A stretch of 64,000 nt of DNA from Ilyomonas sp965277535 (GCA_965277535.1 OZ255825.1:4582187-4646186); one strand, 5' to 3'; counted from the first letter of the stretch, positions 42,872-51,257 are shown. Notes: a model not told the origin generated them from the letters alone. Numbers and translations are program-made.

Positions 42872-43687
42872 TTAATTACCTTGATATTCTACCTTGAAAC
42901 ACTCTTTGAACTTGCTCTTAAAAGCAGTCATGCTTAACTGTTTAAGCCGTTCCAGTTTTCCGGTGAGATGCAATTCTTTACCGTCGAGCTTTATCAATTC
43001 ATCAATTTCATTTTTGTAAATGTTCTCCATAAGAGTGTTTGCTAACTGATTGCTGAGACGAGGTGTTTTTTCCTCTTTATAGAACACGCCGAATTGTTGT
43101 TTAAATTTGAATTGAAAATCGGAATAGCTTAGCTCTTTGAGCCTTTCAAATTTTCCCTCATGCCATAACTGCTCACCACTAAGTTTCAAAAGTTCCCCTA
43201 ATTCTGCCTGCAAATAAATATTCAGATGTTTGGTATTTATACTGCTTAGGTTCATCAAACTTCCTTTTGAATTATAAAGAGCCATTGCATTCGGGTTGCC
43301 TGGCATATCAACTAATGAACACTCCTGGTTGTACCATTTCGTAACGGTAATGCCGGTTTGTCCGGGCAACATATCTTTAGGGTCTTCACTATAAGCAAGT
43401 ACATAAATATTACCAACAGATGCAGCATTCAAAAAGCCTTGCGTTACTTCATCGTACGTACGTTGTCCTCTCTCATTATCGAGATTGATATTTGGCTTAC
43501 CTACAATTGAATCGCCTTTTATGGTCAAATCTTCCCATCTAACGACTACGCCACCCTCGCGCTGGTGCATGTAGAAGCCAATAGGGTTGCGTTGAAACTC
43601 GCTTAACTGATAGCCGCTGGTAAGTAGCCTGAAACCATAACAGTTAATACCACTGTCACTCAGCACATACTCTTTCTCAATTTTCAT
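42872..43687 (-). CDS. Prohead-protease-like phage protein with duplicated C-terminal module
   Basis: A 271-residue protein. Residues 1-130 resemble HK97-type prohead proteases (S78): NPIGFYMHQREGGVVVRW with a candidate catalytic histidine, and QGFLNAASVGNIYVL with a candidate serine. From residue 160 on there are two tandem copies of a module of about 39 residues, LGELLKLSGEQLWHEGKFER... and IDELIKLDGKELHLTGKLER..., ending KFKQQFGV and KFKECFKV. No capsid gene is found nearby, so its substrate is unclear. It could be a decayed or recruited protease. Confidence 0.5.
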   Translation of the reverse strand: MKIEKEYVLSDSGINCYGFRLLTSGYQLSEFQRNPIGFYMHQREGGVVVRWEDLTIKGDSIVGKPNINLDNERGQRTYDEVTQGFLNAASVGNIYVLAYSEDPKDMLPGQTGITVTKWYNQECSLVDMPGNPNAMALYNSKGSLMNLSSINTKHLNIYLQAELGELLKLSGEQLWHEGKFERLKELSYSDFQFKFKQQFGVFYKEEKTPRLSNQLANTLMENIYKNEIDELIKLDGKELHLTGKLERLKQLSMTAFKSKFKECFKVEYQGN

Positions 43688-43691
43688 TTTG

Positions 43692-43736
43692 CTTTTTGTT
43701 TTGGTTGTATAAATTATTTCGCGTCATAGATATTGG
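43692..43736 (-). promoter_or_regulatory. Leader motif upstream of the protease-like gene, copy 1
   Basis: On the minus strand, CCAATATCTATGACGCGAAA is followed by ACCAAAACAAAAAG just before the ATG. The same pattern occurs before the spike-like gene at 44258-44313. It may be a late promoter and leader of the element. Confidence 0.5.
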
Positions 43737-43761
43737 ATTTGCTTTTTTAAGACTGGTTTGA

Positions 43762-44250
43762 TTATTCAGATCTCAGAATATTTTTCAATTGCGTTGTAGC
43801 TGTTGTAAGCTTTTCATAGTTTGGATTGTTGCCAAAAACAATGGCTATTTGTTGCACAGCTTCAATCATATTTAATAAGGCAGCCAATAGGGTATCATTT
43901 CCTTTTTTGATTAAGAAACCATCACTTGTCAAACTATAATTTGCATCATTAATTTTAGAAACAATCTCCTGTATTTCGCTCTCTGCAATCACAACATATT
44001 CGCCGCTGTTTTCTATGCTCGCCAGTAGTACCTGGCTTCCTACAGCGGGGACAATGATTGCTTTTGTCAGACTATTTAAGACAATACTTTTCAGTCGGGC
44101 ATCTTCAACAGGATTGCCGTCAGCTAAAACAATGGCAACTGTGTCATCATCGTTGATAGCGGTAACGGTTGCAGAGACAATGCTATAGTGATGCTGGTTT
44201 TTTACAAATGAGGTTAGTTGTGTTCTTATTTCGTCGGTTTTTGCATCCAT
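43762..44250 (-). CDS. Baseplate spike-like protein (gpV/gp45 type)
   Basis: A 162-residue protein with an OB-fold-like N-terminal part: VSATVTAINDDDTVAIVLAD, LKSIVLNSLTKAIIVPAVGSQVLL and SGEYVVIAESE are in the order expected in baseplate assembly protein V spikes. The C-terminal half is a helical tail (LLNMIEAVQQIAIVFG) and lacks the pierced-needle repeats of long spikes. It probably forms a short tail spike with the hub protein. Context supports this. Confidence 0.6.
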   Translation of the reverse strand: MDAKTDEIRTQLTSFVKNQHHYSIVSATVTAINDDDTVAIVLADGNPVEDARLKSIVLNSLTKAIIVPAVGSQVLLASIENSGEYVVIAESEIQEIVSKINDANYSLTSDGFLIKKGNDTLLAALLNMIEAVQQIAIVFGNNPNYEKLTTATTQLKNILRSE

Positions 44251-44257
44251 TTAAAGC

Positions 44258-44313
44258 TTCTTTTTGTTTTGGTTATTCACTTTATTCCGTATCATAGATA
44301 TTGCTTTTGTTTC
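44258..44313 (-). promoter_or_regulatory. Leader motif upstream of the spike-like gene, copy 2
   Basis: On the minus strand, CAATATCTATGATACGGAAT is followed by ACCAAAACAAAAAG and the ATG, closely matching copy 1 at 43692-43736. The remaining spacer to 44605 has no gene. Confidence 0.5.
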
Positions 44314-44376
44314 CTTTTTCCTCTCATACTAAATTTGAATCATTATTCATTTTTTGGTATTTGAGAAATAAGCGTT

Positions 44377-44402
44377 AACCAGCCCCGTAAGGCTGGTTTT
44401 TT
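44377..44402 (+). terminator. Hairpin with T-run facing the plus direction
   Basis: AACCAGCC, loop CCGTAA, GGCTGGTT and then TTTT. No plus-strand gene ends here, so it may block antisense transcription or shield the cassette. Confidence 0.55.
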
Positions 44403-44605
44403 ATTACAGCTAAGACAAGCACAAAGCTGCCTGCTATATTGTTTTTCCCTTAAACATTTAATGAAATGTGAGCTGTAATTGCTCTTGTATTATGATAATG
44501 TAAAATTGCAATAACCTACCGAATTAAACAAAAATAATTACAGCAGAATTTAGTGAGTAAGTAATGTTTAAATGTCTAATTATTCGTAGGTTAATGCAGT
44601 AACTT

Positions 44606-44878
44606 TTACTCAAAGAAACCAGCTCTTCCGATTCCTTTCTGTCCTGAAAAGTGTATATAGTTAATGGCTCCTTTAGTGCTTATGTTAGGCTCTTTATTTT
44701 CTAAGATGATAACTTGACAAGATGATTGATACATAGACAAATAATCAAAAAAAGCGTCTTCAATATCTGTGTTGATTGTATCGTTTGTCTGTATATCGCT
44801 GCCTTTATAAGGAGTGAGTGGGGAATCTATTACTAAAAAGAATGGGTGCTTATACTGCTTATTAAAGCAGTAACTCAT
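44606..44878 (-). pseudogene. C-terminal fragment of the Rad50-like ATPase after a frameshift
   Basis: The frame continues the ATPase of 44887-46446. It begins (upstream of its first ATG) with TAFLIGLMSYCFNKQYK and contains a Walker B-like strand, HPFFLVIDSPLTPY. The last residues, INYIHFSGQKGIGRAGFFE, complete the family tail. A single-base change near 44890-44905 separates it from the main frame. If translated from the ATG at 44878 alone, it would make a 90-residue fragment without activity of its own. Confidence 0.7.
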
Positions 44879-44886
44879 AAGCCCAA

Positions 44887-46446
44887 TTAAAAAAGCAGTG
44901 TAATTATTGCTCGGTAGCCTTTCCCATTGCTTTTTCTTGGTAAATTGTTAATTCTTATATCAAACTCTGATGATGAATTATTAAAGAATAAGCTTGTAAG
45001 ATTGGGATATTCCCATGCCGTCAAAACTATTTCAATAGCCTTGCTAAACTCAGTAAAGGCCGTATCATTTACATAAGTTGCATTTTCGTTTTGCTGTAGA
45101 CGTGAATGGAGTTGTGCTTCAAGAGTGTTTAAATGACCGGCGTATGTGGCAATTTCGTTTTTTAATGAAGTATAACGTTCAAGCTCTTTCTCTCTGTTAG
45201 TTAAAGTATTTAATTGCGTTCTTAATGTTTGGTTTACGGGTGTAAGCCTTAAAGTTAATTCATTTTCTATCACTTGTATTTTACCAGTAAGTACATCAAT
45301 TTTTTTATTCTGTTTTTCGCTTTCTGTTTTTAAGTTATTGAGTGTATCCGTTAACTCTGACACCTTCAATTTCAATTTCTCAGCTTCTGCATTTATTGAT
45401 GTTTCTAACTTATCGTTATTCTTTTGAAATTGCTTTATGTGTTCGTAGTGATTCTCTGTAATTTCTGAACCACATAAAGGACAGGAAACAGAATTTAACT
45501 GTTGTAGTAAATAGTTTCCTTCATCTATAAATTCAAGCCTTTGAAGGTCGCTTTTGTAGTGCTTTTCAAGTAATAAGAATCTTTCAATCAGCTCCGATTT
45601 GAAGAGGATTTTCGTCTTTAATCGCTCAAGATTTGTAACCAAATTATTACGAATATTTTGCAGCTCATTGATTTTTATAATAGTATTATTATACTCCAAA
45701 CTCAAAGAATCGTATTGCTGTTTAATTTGAACTTTTAATGTCTCAATTTCAACTTCTTTAAATTCATCGAGCTTTGCTTGAAGACGCTTGATTGTGTCCT
45801 TTACGAACTCTATTTTTCCTGATATTTTACTCTTCAACGTCCTCGGGTCTTCGACTTCAACGAACTTTGAAGCATCGGTTTGGGTGAGAAAATAGTAAAA
45901 CAAAGATTTTTCTTTTGTTCTGGTTGTGCTTTCTCCAGAAAGTGCTGGTGAAATTTCACTCAGTATATTTTTTTCGTCAACTAAGCATAAACGGATTACA
46001 TCTCTAAAGCTCAGATTCGCTTTTTTGTTTTGCTCATTTTGCTTTAATTGAATGTCTTTTAAACCACACATCTCTAATAAAAAAGTCGATATATTTTGTG
46101 AATTAGTTGCGCTGAATTTTTCAGCGTATTCAGTTTCAATCTCTACACTATCTACGTCTCCTTTCTTTATAAAAAACTTATTACCAACAATATTTCTTCT
46201 TAAAGTATAATTCTCGCCTTCATAAGCTTGAATCACTAATTGAATCCACTCGTACCCTTCACTTTCAATTATATATTTCGGAGGGGTTTTGCCACCCAGC
46301 ATAAAGTCTATACACTGGTAAATGTAACTTTTGCCAGTATTAGAAGCACCAGCAACAACATTTAAGCCTTGCGTAAAATCGATTTCCGCTGGCTTTTTAT
46401 TTGTACCTGTAATTCTCAACTTTTTTATAAAGAACCCTTCTTGCAT
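44887..46446 (-). CDS. Rad50/SMC-like ATPase of an ABC-3C-type system, frameshifted
   Basis: A 519-residue ABC ATPase fragment. Walker A is GASNTGKS at residues 33-40. Long coiled coils (about 200-320 and 335-450) flank a zinc-hook CPLC motif at 322-325, as in Rad50. It ends soon after the signature-like PRKSNGKGYRAII, before Walker B, which is in another frame at 44606-44878. The ATPase therefore needs frameshifting or slippage at a T6 run to be complete, or is inactivated. Its first codon overlaps the end of the middle-component gene. In ABC-3C systems this protein is the sensor ATPase. Confidence 0.75.
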   Translation of the reverse strand: MQEGFFIKKLRITGTNKKPAEIDFTQGLNVVAGASNTGKSYIYQCIDFMLGGKTPPKYIIESEGYEWIQLVIQAYEGENYTLRRNIVGNKFFIKKGDVDSVEIETEYAEKFSATNSQNISTFLLEMCGLKDIQLKQNEQNKKANLSFRDVIRLCLVDEKNILSEISPALSGESTTRTKEKSLFYYFLTQTDASKFVEVEDPRTLKSKISGKIEFVKDTIKRLQAKLDEFKEVEIETLKVQIKQQYDSLSLEYNNTIIKINELQNIRNNLVTNLERLKTKILFKSELIERFLLLEKHYKSDLQRLEFIDEGNYLLQQLNSVSCPLCGSEITENHYEHIKQFQKNNDKLETSINAEAEKLKLKVSELTDTLNNLKTESEKQNKKIDVLTGKIQVIENELTLRLTPVNQTLRTQLNTLTNREKELERYTSLKNEIATYAGHLNTLEAQLHSRLQQNENATYVNDTAFTEFSKAIEIVLTAWEYPNLTSLFFNNSSSEFDIRINNLPRKSNGKGYRAIITLLF

Positions 46447-46958
46447 TATAGCTTTCCTCTGAATTTTGATTCATTAGTAAATTCACTTCCCCATTTTTCA
46501 ATATTTGAATTGATTACATCTAAAAGCTGCTGTTCGGTGTAATCCTTAAAGTTATTATAAACCAGTTCGCTCATTTCTTTAATAAGTTTTGCGTAAGGGC
46601 TTTCAAAGTATTGCAAAACCTTCATCCCTATGTCGCTAATTTGGTAGTCAATCCCAATATCAGAAAAGCCGACTTTAATTAATTCTTTACTAATAAGCAG
46701 AATTAAAGCTTTGTTCAAAACTTCACGCTTAACTACAATTTCTGTACTTCTAAACGGATATTTAGGGTGTAAGCTTTTTGATTTTTTAATTACATCGCTC
46801 GAATGCACGATGAAATAATCCAAATATATAAGCTTGTCTATTGAAAGTTTTTCTGAATGAAACTTTGATAGCAAAAACATACATCTTAAGCTTATTTCAA
46901 GAGGTGTGTTGAATAGACTACTATCCCTTTCTTCATAACCATTCATTTCTTCACCCAT
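46446..46958 (-). CDS. Middle component of an ABC-3C-type system
   Basis: A 170-residue protein between the nuclease and ATPase genes, overlapping both (16 bases upstream, 1 base downstream). It looks like a winged-helix-type small domain protein: SLFNTPLEISLRCMFLLSKF, SIDKLIYLDYFIVHSSD near residue 40, and a later GIDYQISDIGMKVLQYF. The pattern LxRxxFLLSxxxxxxLxxDxLxxLDYxxxHS is shared with middle components of ABC three-component systems, which link ATPase and effector. Assignment rests on this pattern and gene order. Confidence 0.7.
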   Translation of the reverse strand: MGEEMNGYEERDSSLFNTPLEISLRCMFLLSKFHSEKLSIDKLIYLDYFIVHSSDVIKKSKSLHPKYPFRSTEIVVKREVLNKALILLISKELIKVGFSDIGIDYQISDIGMKVLQYFESPYAKLIKEMSELVYNNFKDYTEQQLLDVINSNIEKWGSEFTNESKFRGKL

Positions 46959-48034
46959 ACAATCCTTTTTTCATTTGCAAGATGGTGGCATACGCCTTCC
47001 TTATCAGAAATACGCATGTAAGAAAATAAAGGACTTGAATCTGCTTTAAGTTGTTTAGCGAAATTAGTTGTTGCCTTCAGACGTTTGTAACCATCGCAAT
47101 AATCTTCTTCAACAACATCTATAACGCCGGCATAAAATTCATGTTTTAAGTCTTCAAAATAATCAGTATCAGGCGGGAGACAATCTCTACTGAATTGATT
47201 CAGCGCATCAGCGGAATAAAAACTTTCTCGCTGCCTGTCAAAATGGCTAAGTAACTCAATATTAAAACTTAAGTCCTCTCTGCTTGAAAGAGTCTTTTTT
47301 GTAAAATCACTATACGCCTCGAAAAGCTGACAGGTGTATGTTAGCTCTCTATCAGCCAGAGATTTTGGAGCAGCCGCAACTATATCTCTGCGCTTTTGTA
47401 AACCACCCCCAAACATAGCCGCATAATACGGTGTTTGCCTATATTCTTCTATCAGTTGTTGGGGGTCATATCCTTTAAAGATTGAAAAATCTATCCCTGT
47501 TATATAGCCATTTAAGGCTTTATCAAGTTCGATAATTCCACCTTTACTTATTTGTGTTTTGCAGTAATCATTCCAGGCAAGAAGAAACTGGTTTTTAAGT
47601 TCGTCTGGTTTTTCAAAATAACCATTTAATTTCGGTCCAATACCTTGCGGAGAAACGAAGTAGTAAGCTTTAGGCACTACGTATTCTCCCTTATAAGAGT
47701 AATAACACATTTTGCCTATTTCTTTCCATACATCACCTGGTGTTAATGGATGATCGTAATGTTTACACTGAAAATTATCATAAATCTGTTCATCTGAGAT
47801 AACGCCTATCACATCTCTGCCCTTGTCGCCAGCTCCCGAGCATTTTTTGCAAGCATTGTATGTTGCCTTTTTAGGAATGATATAACCAACAATCCATTCC
47901 CGAATTAAATTTTCAAACTGCTCATTGGAGATAATTTTTATTTTTTCGATAGCTGGTATATGAGCACCATAAAGAATGTCATTGTTATTCAGTTTTCCAA
48001 GAGTTTTTGGATATGGAAAGTCTATTAAAGTCAT
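46943..48034 (-). CDS. Mrr-like nuclease effector with ABC-3C C-terminal domain
   Basis: A 363-residue protein. The N-terminal part is a restriction-endonuclease-like domain of the Mrr type: E41 in SNEQFENLIREW, D74 in GAGDKGRDVIGV, and Q89-x-K91 in NFQCKHYDHP. This is the PD-(D/E)xK active-site pattern. Two CxxC cysteines (ACKKC) precede it. The rest (about 150-363) is helical and probably the shared effector C-terminal domain of ABC-3C systems. It is the first gene of a three-gene cassette with overlapping ends. It probably cuts DNA when the ATPase senses infection. Confidence 0.7.
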   Translation of the reverse strand: MTLIDFPYPKTLGKLNNNDILYGAHIPAIEKIKIISNEQFENLIREWIVGYIIPKKATYNACKKCSGAGDKGRDVIGVISDEQIYDNFQCKHYDHPLTPGDVWKEIGKMCYYSYKGEYVVPKAYYFVSPQGIGPKLNGYFEKPDELKNQFLLAWNDYCKTQISKGGIIELDKALNGYITGIDFSIFKGYDPQQLIEEYRQTPYYAAMFGGGLQKRRDIVAAAPKSLADRELTYTCQLFEAYSDFTKKTLSSREDLSFNIELLSHFDRQRESFYSADALNQFSRDCLPPDTDYFEDLKHEFYAGVIDVVEEDYCDGYKRLKATTNFAKQLKADSSPLFSYMRISDKEGVCHHLANEKRIVWVKK

Positions 48035-48089
48035 AAAGCAACAAACGAGATTCGGGCTTAAATATATAATGAATTTTGCCTTTACCCGA

Positions 48090-48100
48090 ATTAATATTTA
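48090..48100 (-). promoter_or_regulatory. Internal copy of the TAAATATTAAT site at the cassette edge
   Basis: The 11-base motif of the element ends occurs here in the orientation of the left end, between the nuclease gene and the divergent gene at 48133. It could be an extra transposase-binding site, a promoter element or chance in AT-rich DNA. Confidence 0.4.
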
Positions 48101-48132
48101 AAATTGTCCATTACAAATAACACATCAAAAAA

Positions 48133-48531
48133 ATGCTTGCAGAATTAAAGGACAAAGTATTGAATTATTTAATTGACACAACCCCGCTTTTCGGAATGCG
48201 GACGATTAATGTAGATGAAGAAGCGGAGAAAATTGAAGTTGCTCAAAGCTTTTTTTCGGAATGTATTAAATATTTTAGTCGCAAAGGTTTGTTAGAATAT
48301 CAAGCCTTCATGGGTGGAGAAATGCTAATAAACTTTAAAATGGAAGCGCATGACTTTGCCCAACATGGTGGATTTGTCGCAGAAGAAGAAATGTTAGGAA
48401 TTCAATTTGAAAAATTATTAACAGAAGTCAAAGCTTTAAAATCTCAAATCGGGCAAGACAAGTTTGATAAGATCACTGGTATAATGACCGCAATAACTGC
48501 TTATTATTCAACCTTCATTTTAGGGAAATAA
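48133..48531 (+). CDS. Hypothetical protein divergent from the ABC-3C cassette
   Basis: A 132-residue helical protein starting MLAELKDKVLNYLIDTTPLF. It has a possible winged-helix region (FFSECIKYFSRKGLLEYQ) followed by strands and a C-terminal coiled helix. It is the only plus-strand gene in this part of the element. A regulator of the cassette or a separate cargo gene is possible. No family is recognised. Confidence 0.6.
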   Translation: MLAELKDKVLNYLIDTTPLFGMRTINVDEEAEKIEVAQSFFSECIKYFSRKGLLEYQAFMGGEMLINFKMEAHDFAQHGGFVAEEEMLGIQFEKLLTEVKALKSQIGQDKFDKITGIMTAITAYYSTFILGK

Positions 48532-48613
48532 ATACAAGAGGTGGTATTTCATATTTGAGATTATATATTTTATTGCTTTAAATCAAGAAGTTTTATTGAA
48601 CCTTCAGAATAAA

Positions 48614-48640
48614 ACAAGCCCGATGTGAAAACATCAGGCT
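48614..48640. terminator. Hairpin between convergent element genes
   Basis: AAGCCCGATGT, loop GAAA, ACATCAGGCTT with one mismatch. It lies between 48531 and 48688. Confidence 0.55.
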
Positions 48641-48687
48641 TCATCATAATACTTCCATTAAACATGAAAGCTCATACCCTAAAAGGT

Positions 48688-49608
48688 TTATACATGGAAT
48701 GCGTGTTGTTCCAGTTCGTGCAGATATTTACCCCATAACTTTAAAACATCTTTCGCCATGCCAGGTGCTTTAAGCTTCACCATCTTTACAAAGCCTTCCA
48801 TCAATTCAGCAAAGCCGCCTTTTAGCTTATATTTCTTTTTTAGTTCATCCTGCCATCCATTTTCTTTTGCCCATTTGGACATCGTTTTTTCGGACACAGT
48901 AAGTTTTTCAGCCACCTCCTTTTGATTGTACCCTTTTACCTGTATCAGATATTTTGCTTTCAGTTGCTTTGCCAATATGGAATCTGAAAGTTTTTTCTTC
49001 TCTATCAAACCGATTCCTCTTAGCTGTAACAGAATATTGTTTACACGTTCATCATCCCAATCTTCCTGATGAACCCACGCCATAAGTGTTTGCGAATTGA
49101 GGTTAAGCATGTCAACAATTTCAGAAGGTTCATAGCCTGTTTCTGTATATAAGATTTTAGCTTTTGCCTTTTGCAGGTTCAAGGGTTCTTGCATGATCTT
49201 CGTTGGCAACGACAATACATCTACACCCGCAGCTTTGAGCCGGTTCTGTTCTTTATCCTGATGCCAGGCTTCTTCTTTTGCCCATTTAAGCAATGTGGCG
49301 CGGCTGACTTTAATAAGCTTTTCTATTTCTGAAAAGTTATAGCCTTTTTCGGTAAACAGAACCCTTGCTTGTTCATGCTTTACTTTAAAATTTTCAGCAT
49401 ACGGCTTTGCTTCAATCTCATCAAGATTTACACTGGTTGCATCTTGTAGGTAAGCTTCTCTTTCAGCTTTCCAGCCATTTTTATTTATCCAGGTTCTCAC
49501 ATTAGCGACCTCTGTATTCACCTTAGCTGCAATGTGCATGGGTGGCAAGCCATCTTTTACAAATAGCCTTCTGGCTCGTTGGATTGTTTCCGGTGTTGCG
49601 TGTTTCAT
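48688..49608 (-). CDS. Quadruple helix-turn-helix DNA-binding protein
   Basis: A 306-residue protein made of four similar HTH units, at about residues 11-48, 80-114, 147-182 and 216-252. Each follows the pattern A(R/K)xLxxxxGYxxxEIxxxLxVSxxTLxxWxxxxxW, for example ARVLFTEKGYNFSEIEKLIK and AKILYTETGYEPSEIVDMLN. The units resemble the N-terminal HTH of terminase subunits of P2- and Mu-type phages. No terminase ATPase follows. It may recognise packaging or regulatory sites with several contacts. The arrangement is unusual. Confidence 0.6.
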   Translation of the reverse strand: MKHATPETIQRARRLFVKDGLPPMHIAAKVNTEVANVRTWINKNGWKAEREAYLQDATSVNLDEIEAKPYAENFKVKHEQARVLFTEKGYNFSEIEKLIKVSRATLLKWAKEEAWHQDKEQNRLKAAGVDVLSLPTKIMQEPLNLQKAKAKILYTETGYEPSEIVDMLNLNSQTLMAWVHQEDWDDERVNNILLQLRGIGLIEKKKLSDSILAKQLKAKYLIQVKGYNQKEVAEKLTVSEKTMSKWAKENGWQDELKKKYKLKGGFAELMEGFVKMVKLKAPGMAKDVLKLWGKYLHELEQHAFHV

Positions 49609-49614
49609 ATATTT

Positions 49615-49818
49615 CTAATTGACGTGTTCTTCATTAAATGTTGCAAGACGTTCTAACCATAATGTTCGCTCTTCTGGTATATTAATTTTTTTGTTTTTGC
49701 CCCCAGTGTTGTAAGTAGAATAAGCATCTGATTGCACAAAAAGACAATAACTTGGATTGCCAAAGTGAAAACACCATTTCTGATGAATACATGTGCCGCA
49801 TTTTTTATAACATTCCAT
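49615..49818 (-). CDS. Small cysteine-rich element protein
   Basis: A 67-residue protein with cysteines in MECYKKCGTCIHQKWCFHFG and PSYCLF, a likely zinc-binding cluster. The rest is charged and helical (ERTLWLERLATFNEEHVN). It lies six bases upstream of the quadruple-HTH gene and is probably cotranscribed. I do not recognise a family. Confidence 0.55.
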   Translation of the reverse strand: MECYKKCGTCIHQKWCFHFGNPSYCLFVQSDAYSTYNTGGKNKKINIPEERTLWLERLATFNEEHVN

Positions 49819-49878
49819 AATAATCTATTCTTTAATCTTGTTTTAAATACCGCTCAAACGCCGCTTAAGTGCGCTTTT

Positions 49879-50349
49879 TTAGCGGTTACCCGATGATTGT
49901 ATGTTCATGCTTTCCAACATAGCTGTAATGGCTTTATTGGTGTTGCTTTTGCCTATGTTCTTTTTCATTTGTTCAAACTGGCTTACCACTTTAATAAGTT
50001 CGTCTTTATTCATGGCTTTAATCTCTTTTTTTACAGTGCCTTGATGAAGCAAAAACACGTTAAGCTTAGCAGCGTTCATCTTTTTGTCTTCCGGCGTGTC
50101 GCCGTAAATGATGCCACAATCATAAGCCAGGGCGAACACTTTGCCGCGCATTCTATCGCATGGGTCAAACTGGCTTAACCATCGCAATAGGTCGCTCGCT
50201 TCCTTCATTGTCATTTCTTTACTGCTTGTCTCTCTTCCGTTTGTGAACTGGTGAACAATGCTTTGCTTCTCACCAAGCAGGTTCATTTGAGTAAGCAACA
50301 CATGAATTTTACTAAGCTGCCCTTTCGTTATGTTTTGTACTGTTTTCAT
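49879..50349 (-). CDS. GemA/gp16-like early phage protein
   Basis: A 156-residue protein that resembles the DUF1018 family (Mu GemA/gp16) in length, position after the B gene and pattern: an initial QLSKIHVLLTQMNLLGEKQS followed by TSSKEMTMKEASDLLRWLSQ and a C-terminal helical part. GemA in Mu influences DNA topology and host gene expression. It overlaps the end of the MuB-like gene by four bases. The resemblance is moderate. Confidence 0.55.
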   Translation of the reverse strand: MKTVQNITKGQLSKIHVLLTQMNLLGEKQSIVHQFTNGRETSSKEMTMKEASDLLRWLSQFDPCDRMRGKVFALAYDCGIIYGDTPEDKKMNAAKLNVFLLHQGTVKKEIKAMNKDELIKVVSQFEQMKKNIGKSNTNKAITAMLESMNIQSSGNR

Positions 50350-51191
50350 GCTTCTTCGTTGTTATTGAGGTTATACAATGTGATGGCATTTTGCAGGTCG
50401 CCAAAGCGTTTATAACGCTTCATTTCACGCACCATTTCTTTGTCAGCAATCCCGTTTGAATTGCATACAAATTCAACTTCGCCGTTGCTTAATCCTTCCA
50501 GCGTTTGCCAGATGTTTATACGTCTCATAAATTCAGCTACCCCTTGTTTGCCCTTGTCGCTAAACTTTTGCAGGTTGGTTCTGAAATAAGGCATCCCGCC
50601 TAAGATGATACCGCAGTTTTTGACTGTCTTATCACGTAGGTTTTGTATATAACTCATCATGGTATCGTTTATCATACCGGCTTCATCAATGATGAGTAAC
50701 GGTTCATCCAAGGTGTTCAGTTCATCAGCAATGCGGTTGCACATTTCATAAATGCTACCTTCAAAAGCAACTCCCATTTTACGCAACAAGGCAAGAAAGA
50801 ACTGCTTTGGTTTAATGGCTCTTTCGCATACCACGTAAAAAACATTTTCCTGTAACGAGTAATCGGTTAAGGCAGTGGTTTTACCCATGCCAGTATCACC
50901 TATAACAGCTATCATGAACTGATTTTCTTTTGCTGACTGGCAGGCATCAATCGCCGCTTTGTAATCAGCCGTTTTAAATCGTTCCGGCGCACTGTTTACT
51001 GCACTTACATAATTCCAGATTTTACGCAGTTTCGCTTTTGCAATGGTTTCACCTTTGCCGGTTTCCAGCAGGCTCAGGTAAGAAGAATTGATACCGATTT
51101 GCACTGCCAGTTCATTCTGGCTGATCTTCTTTGCGCTGCAATACTCTTTCATTGCGGTGCGGATGTCTTCATTTTTTGGTAAGTTTGCCAT
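50346..51191 (-). CDS. MuB-like transposition AAA+ ATPase
   Basis: A 281-residue protein with an N-terminal XRE-type HTH (residues about 24-44, ISQNELAVQIGINSSYLSLL) and an AAA+ ATPase domain. Walker A is GDTGMGKTT at 98-106 and Walker B is LLIIDEAGM near 165. In Mu, B binds target DNA, delivers it to the transposase and gives target immunity. It follows the transposase gene on the same strand but after a spacer of 321 bases. Confidence 0.85.
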   Translation of the reverse strand: MANLPKNEDIRTAMKEYCSAKKISQNELAVQIGINSSYLSLLETGKGETIAKAKLRKIWNYVSAVNSAPERFKTADYKAAIDACQSAKENQFMIAVIGDTGMGKTTALTDYSLQENVFYVVCERAIKPKQFFLALLRKMGVAFEGSIYEMCNRIADELNTLDEPLLIIDEAGMINDTMMSYIQNLRDKTVKNCGIILGGMPYFRTNLQKFSDKGKQGVAEFMRRINIWQTLEGLSNGEVEFVCNSNGIADKEMVREMKRYKRFGDLQNAITLYNLNNNEEA

Positions 51192-51221
51192 GCTTTATTT
51201 GATTTTTATAAATGAATAATG

Positions 51222-51257
51222 AGAGCTTCACATTCGCGTTGTGAGGCTCTTTTTTTA
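51222..51257 (+). terminator. Hairpin with plus-strand T-run upstream of the muB-like gene
   Basis: AGAGCTTCACA, loop, TGTGAGGCTCT and TTTTTTT. The T-run serves the plus direction although both flanking genes are on the minus strand. Confidence 0.55.
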
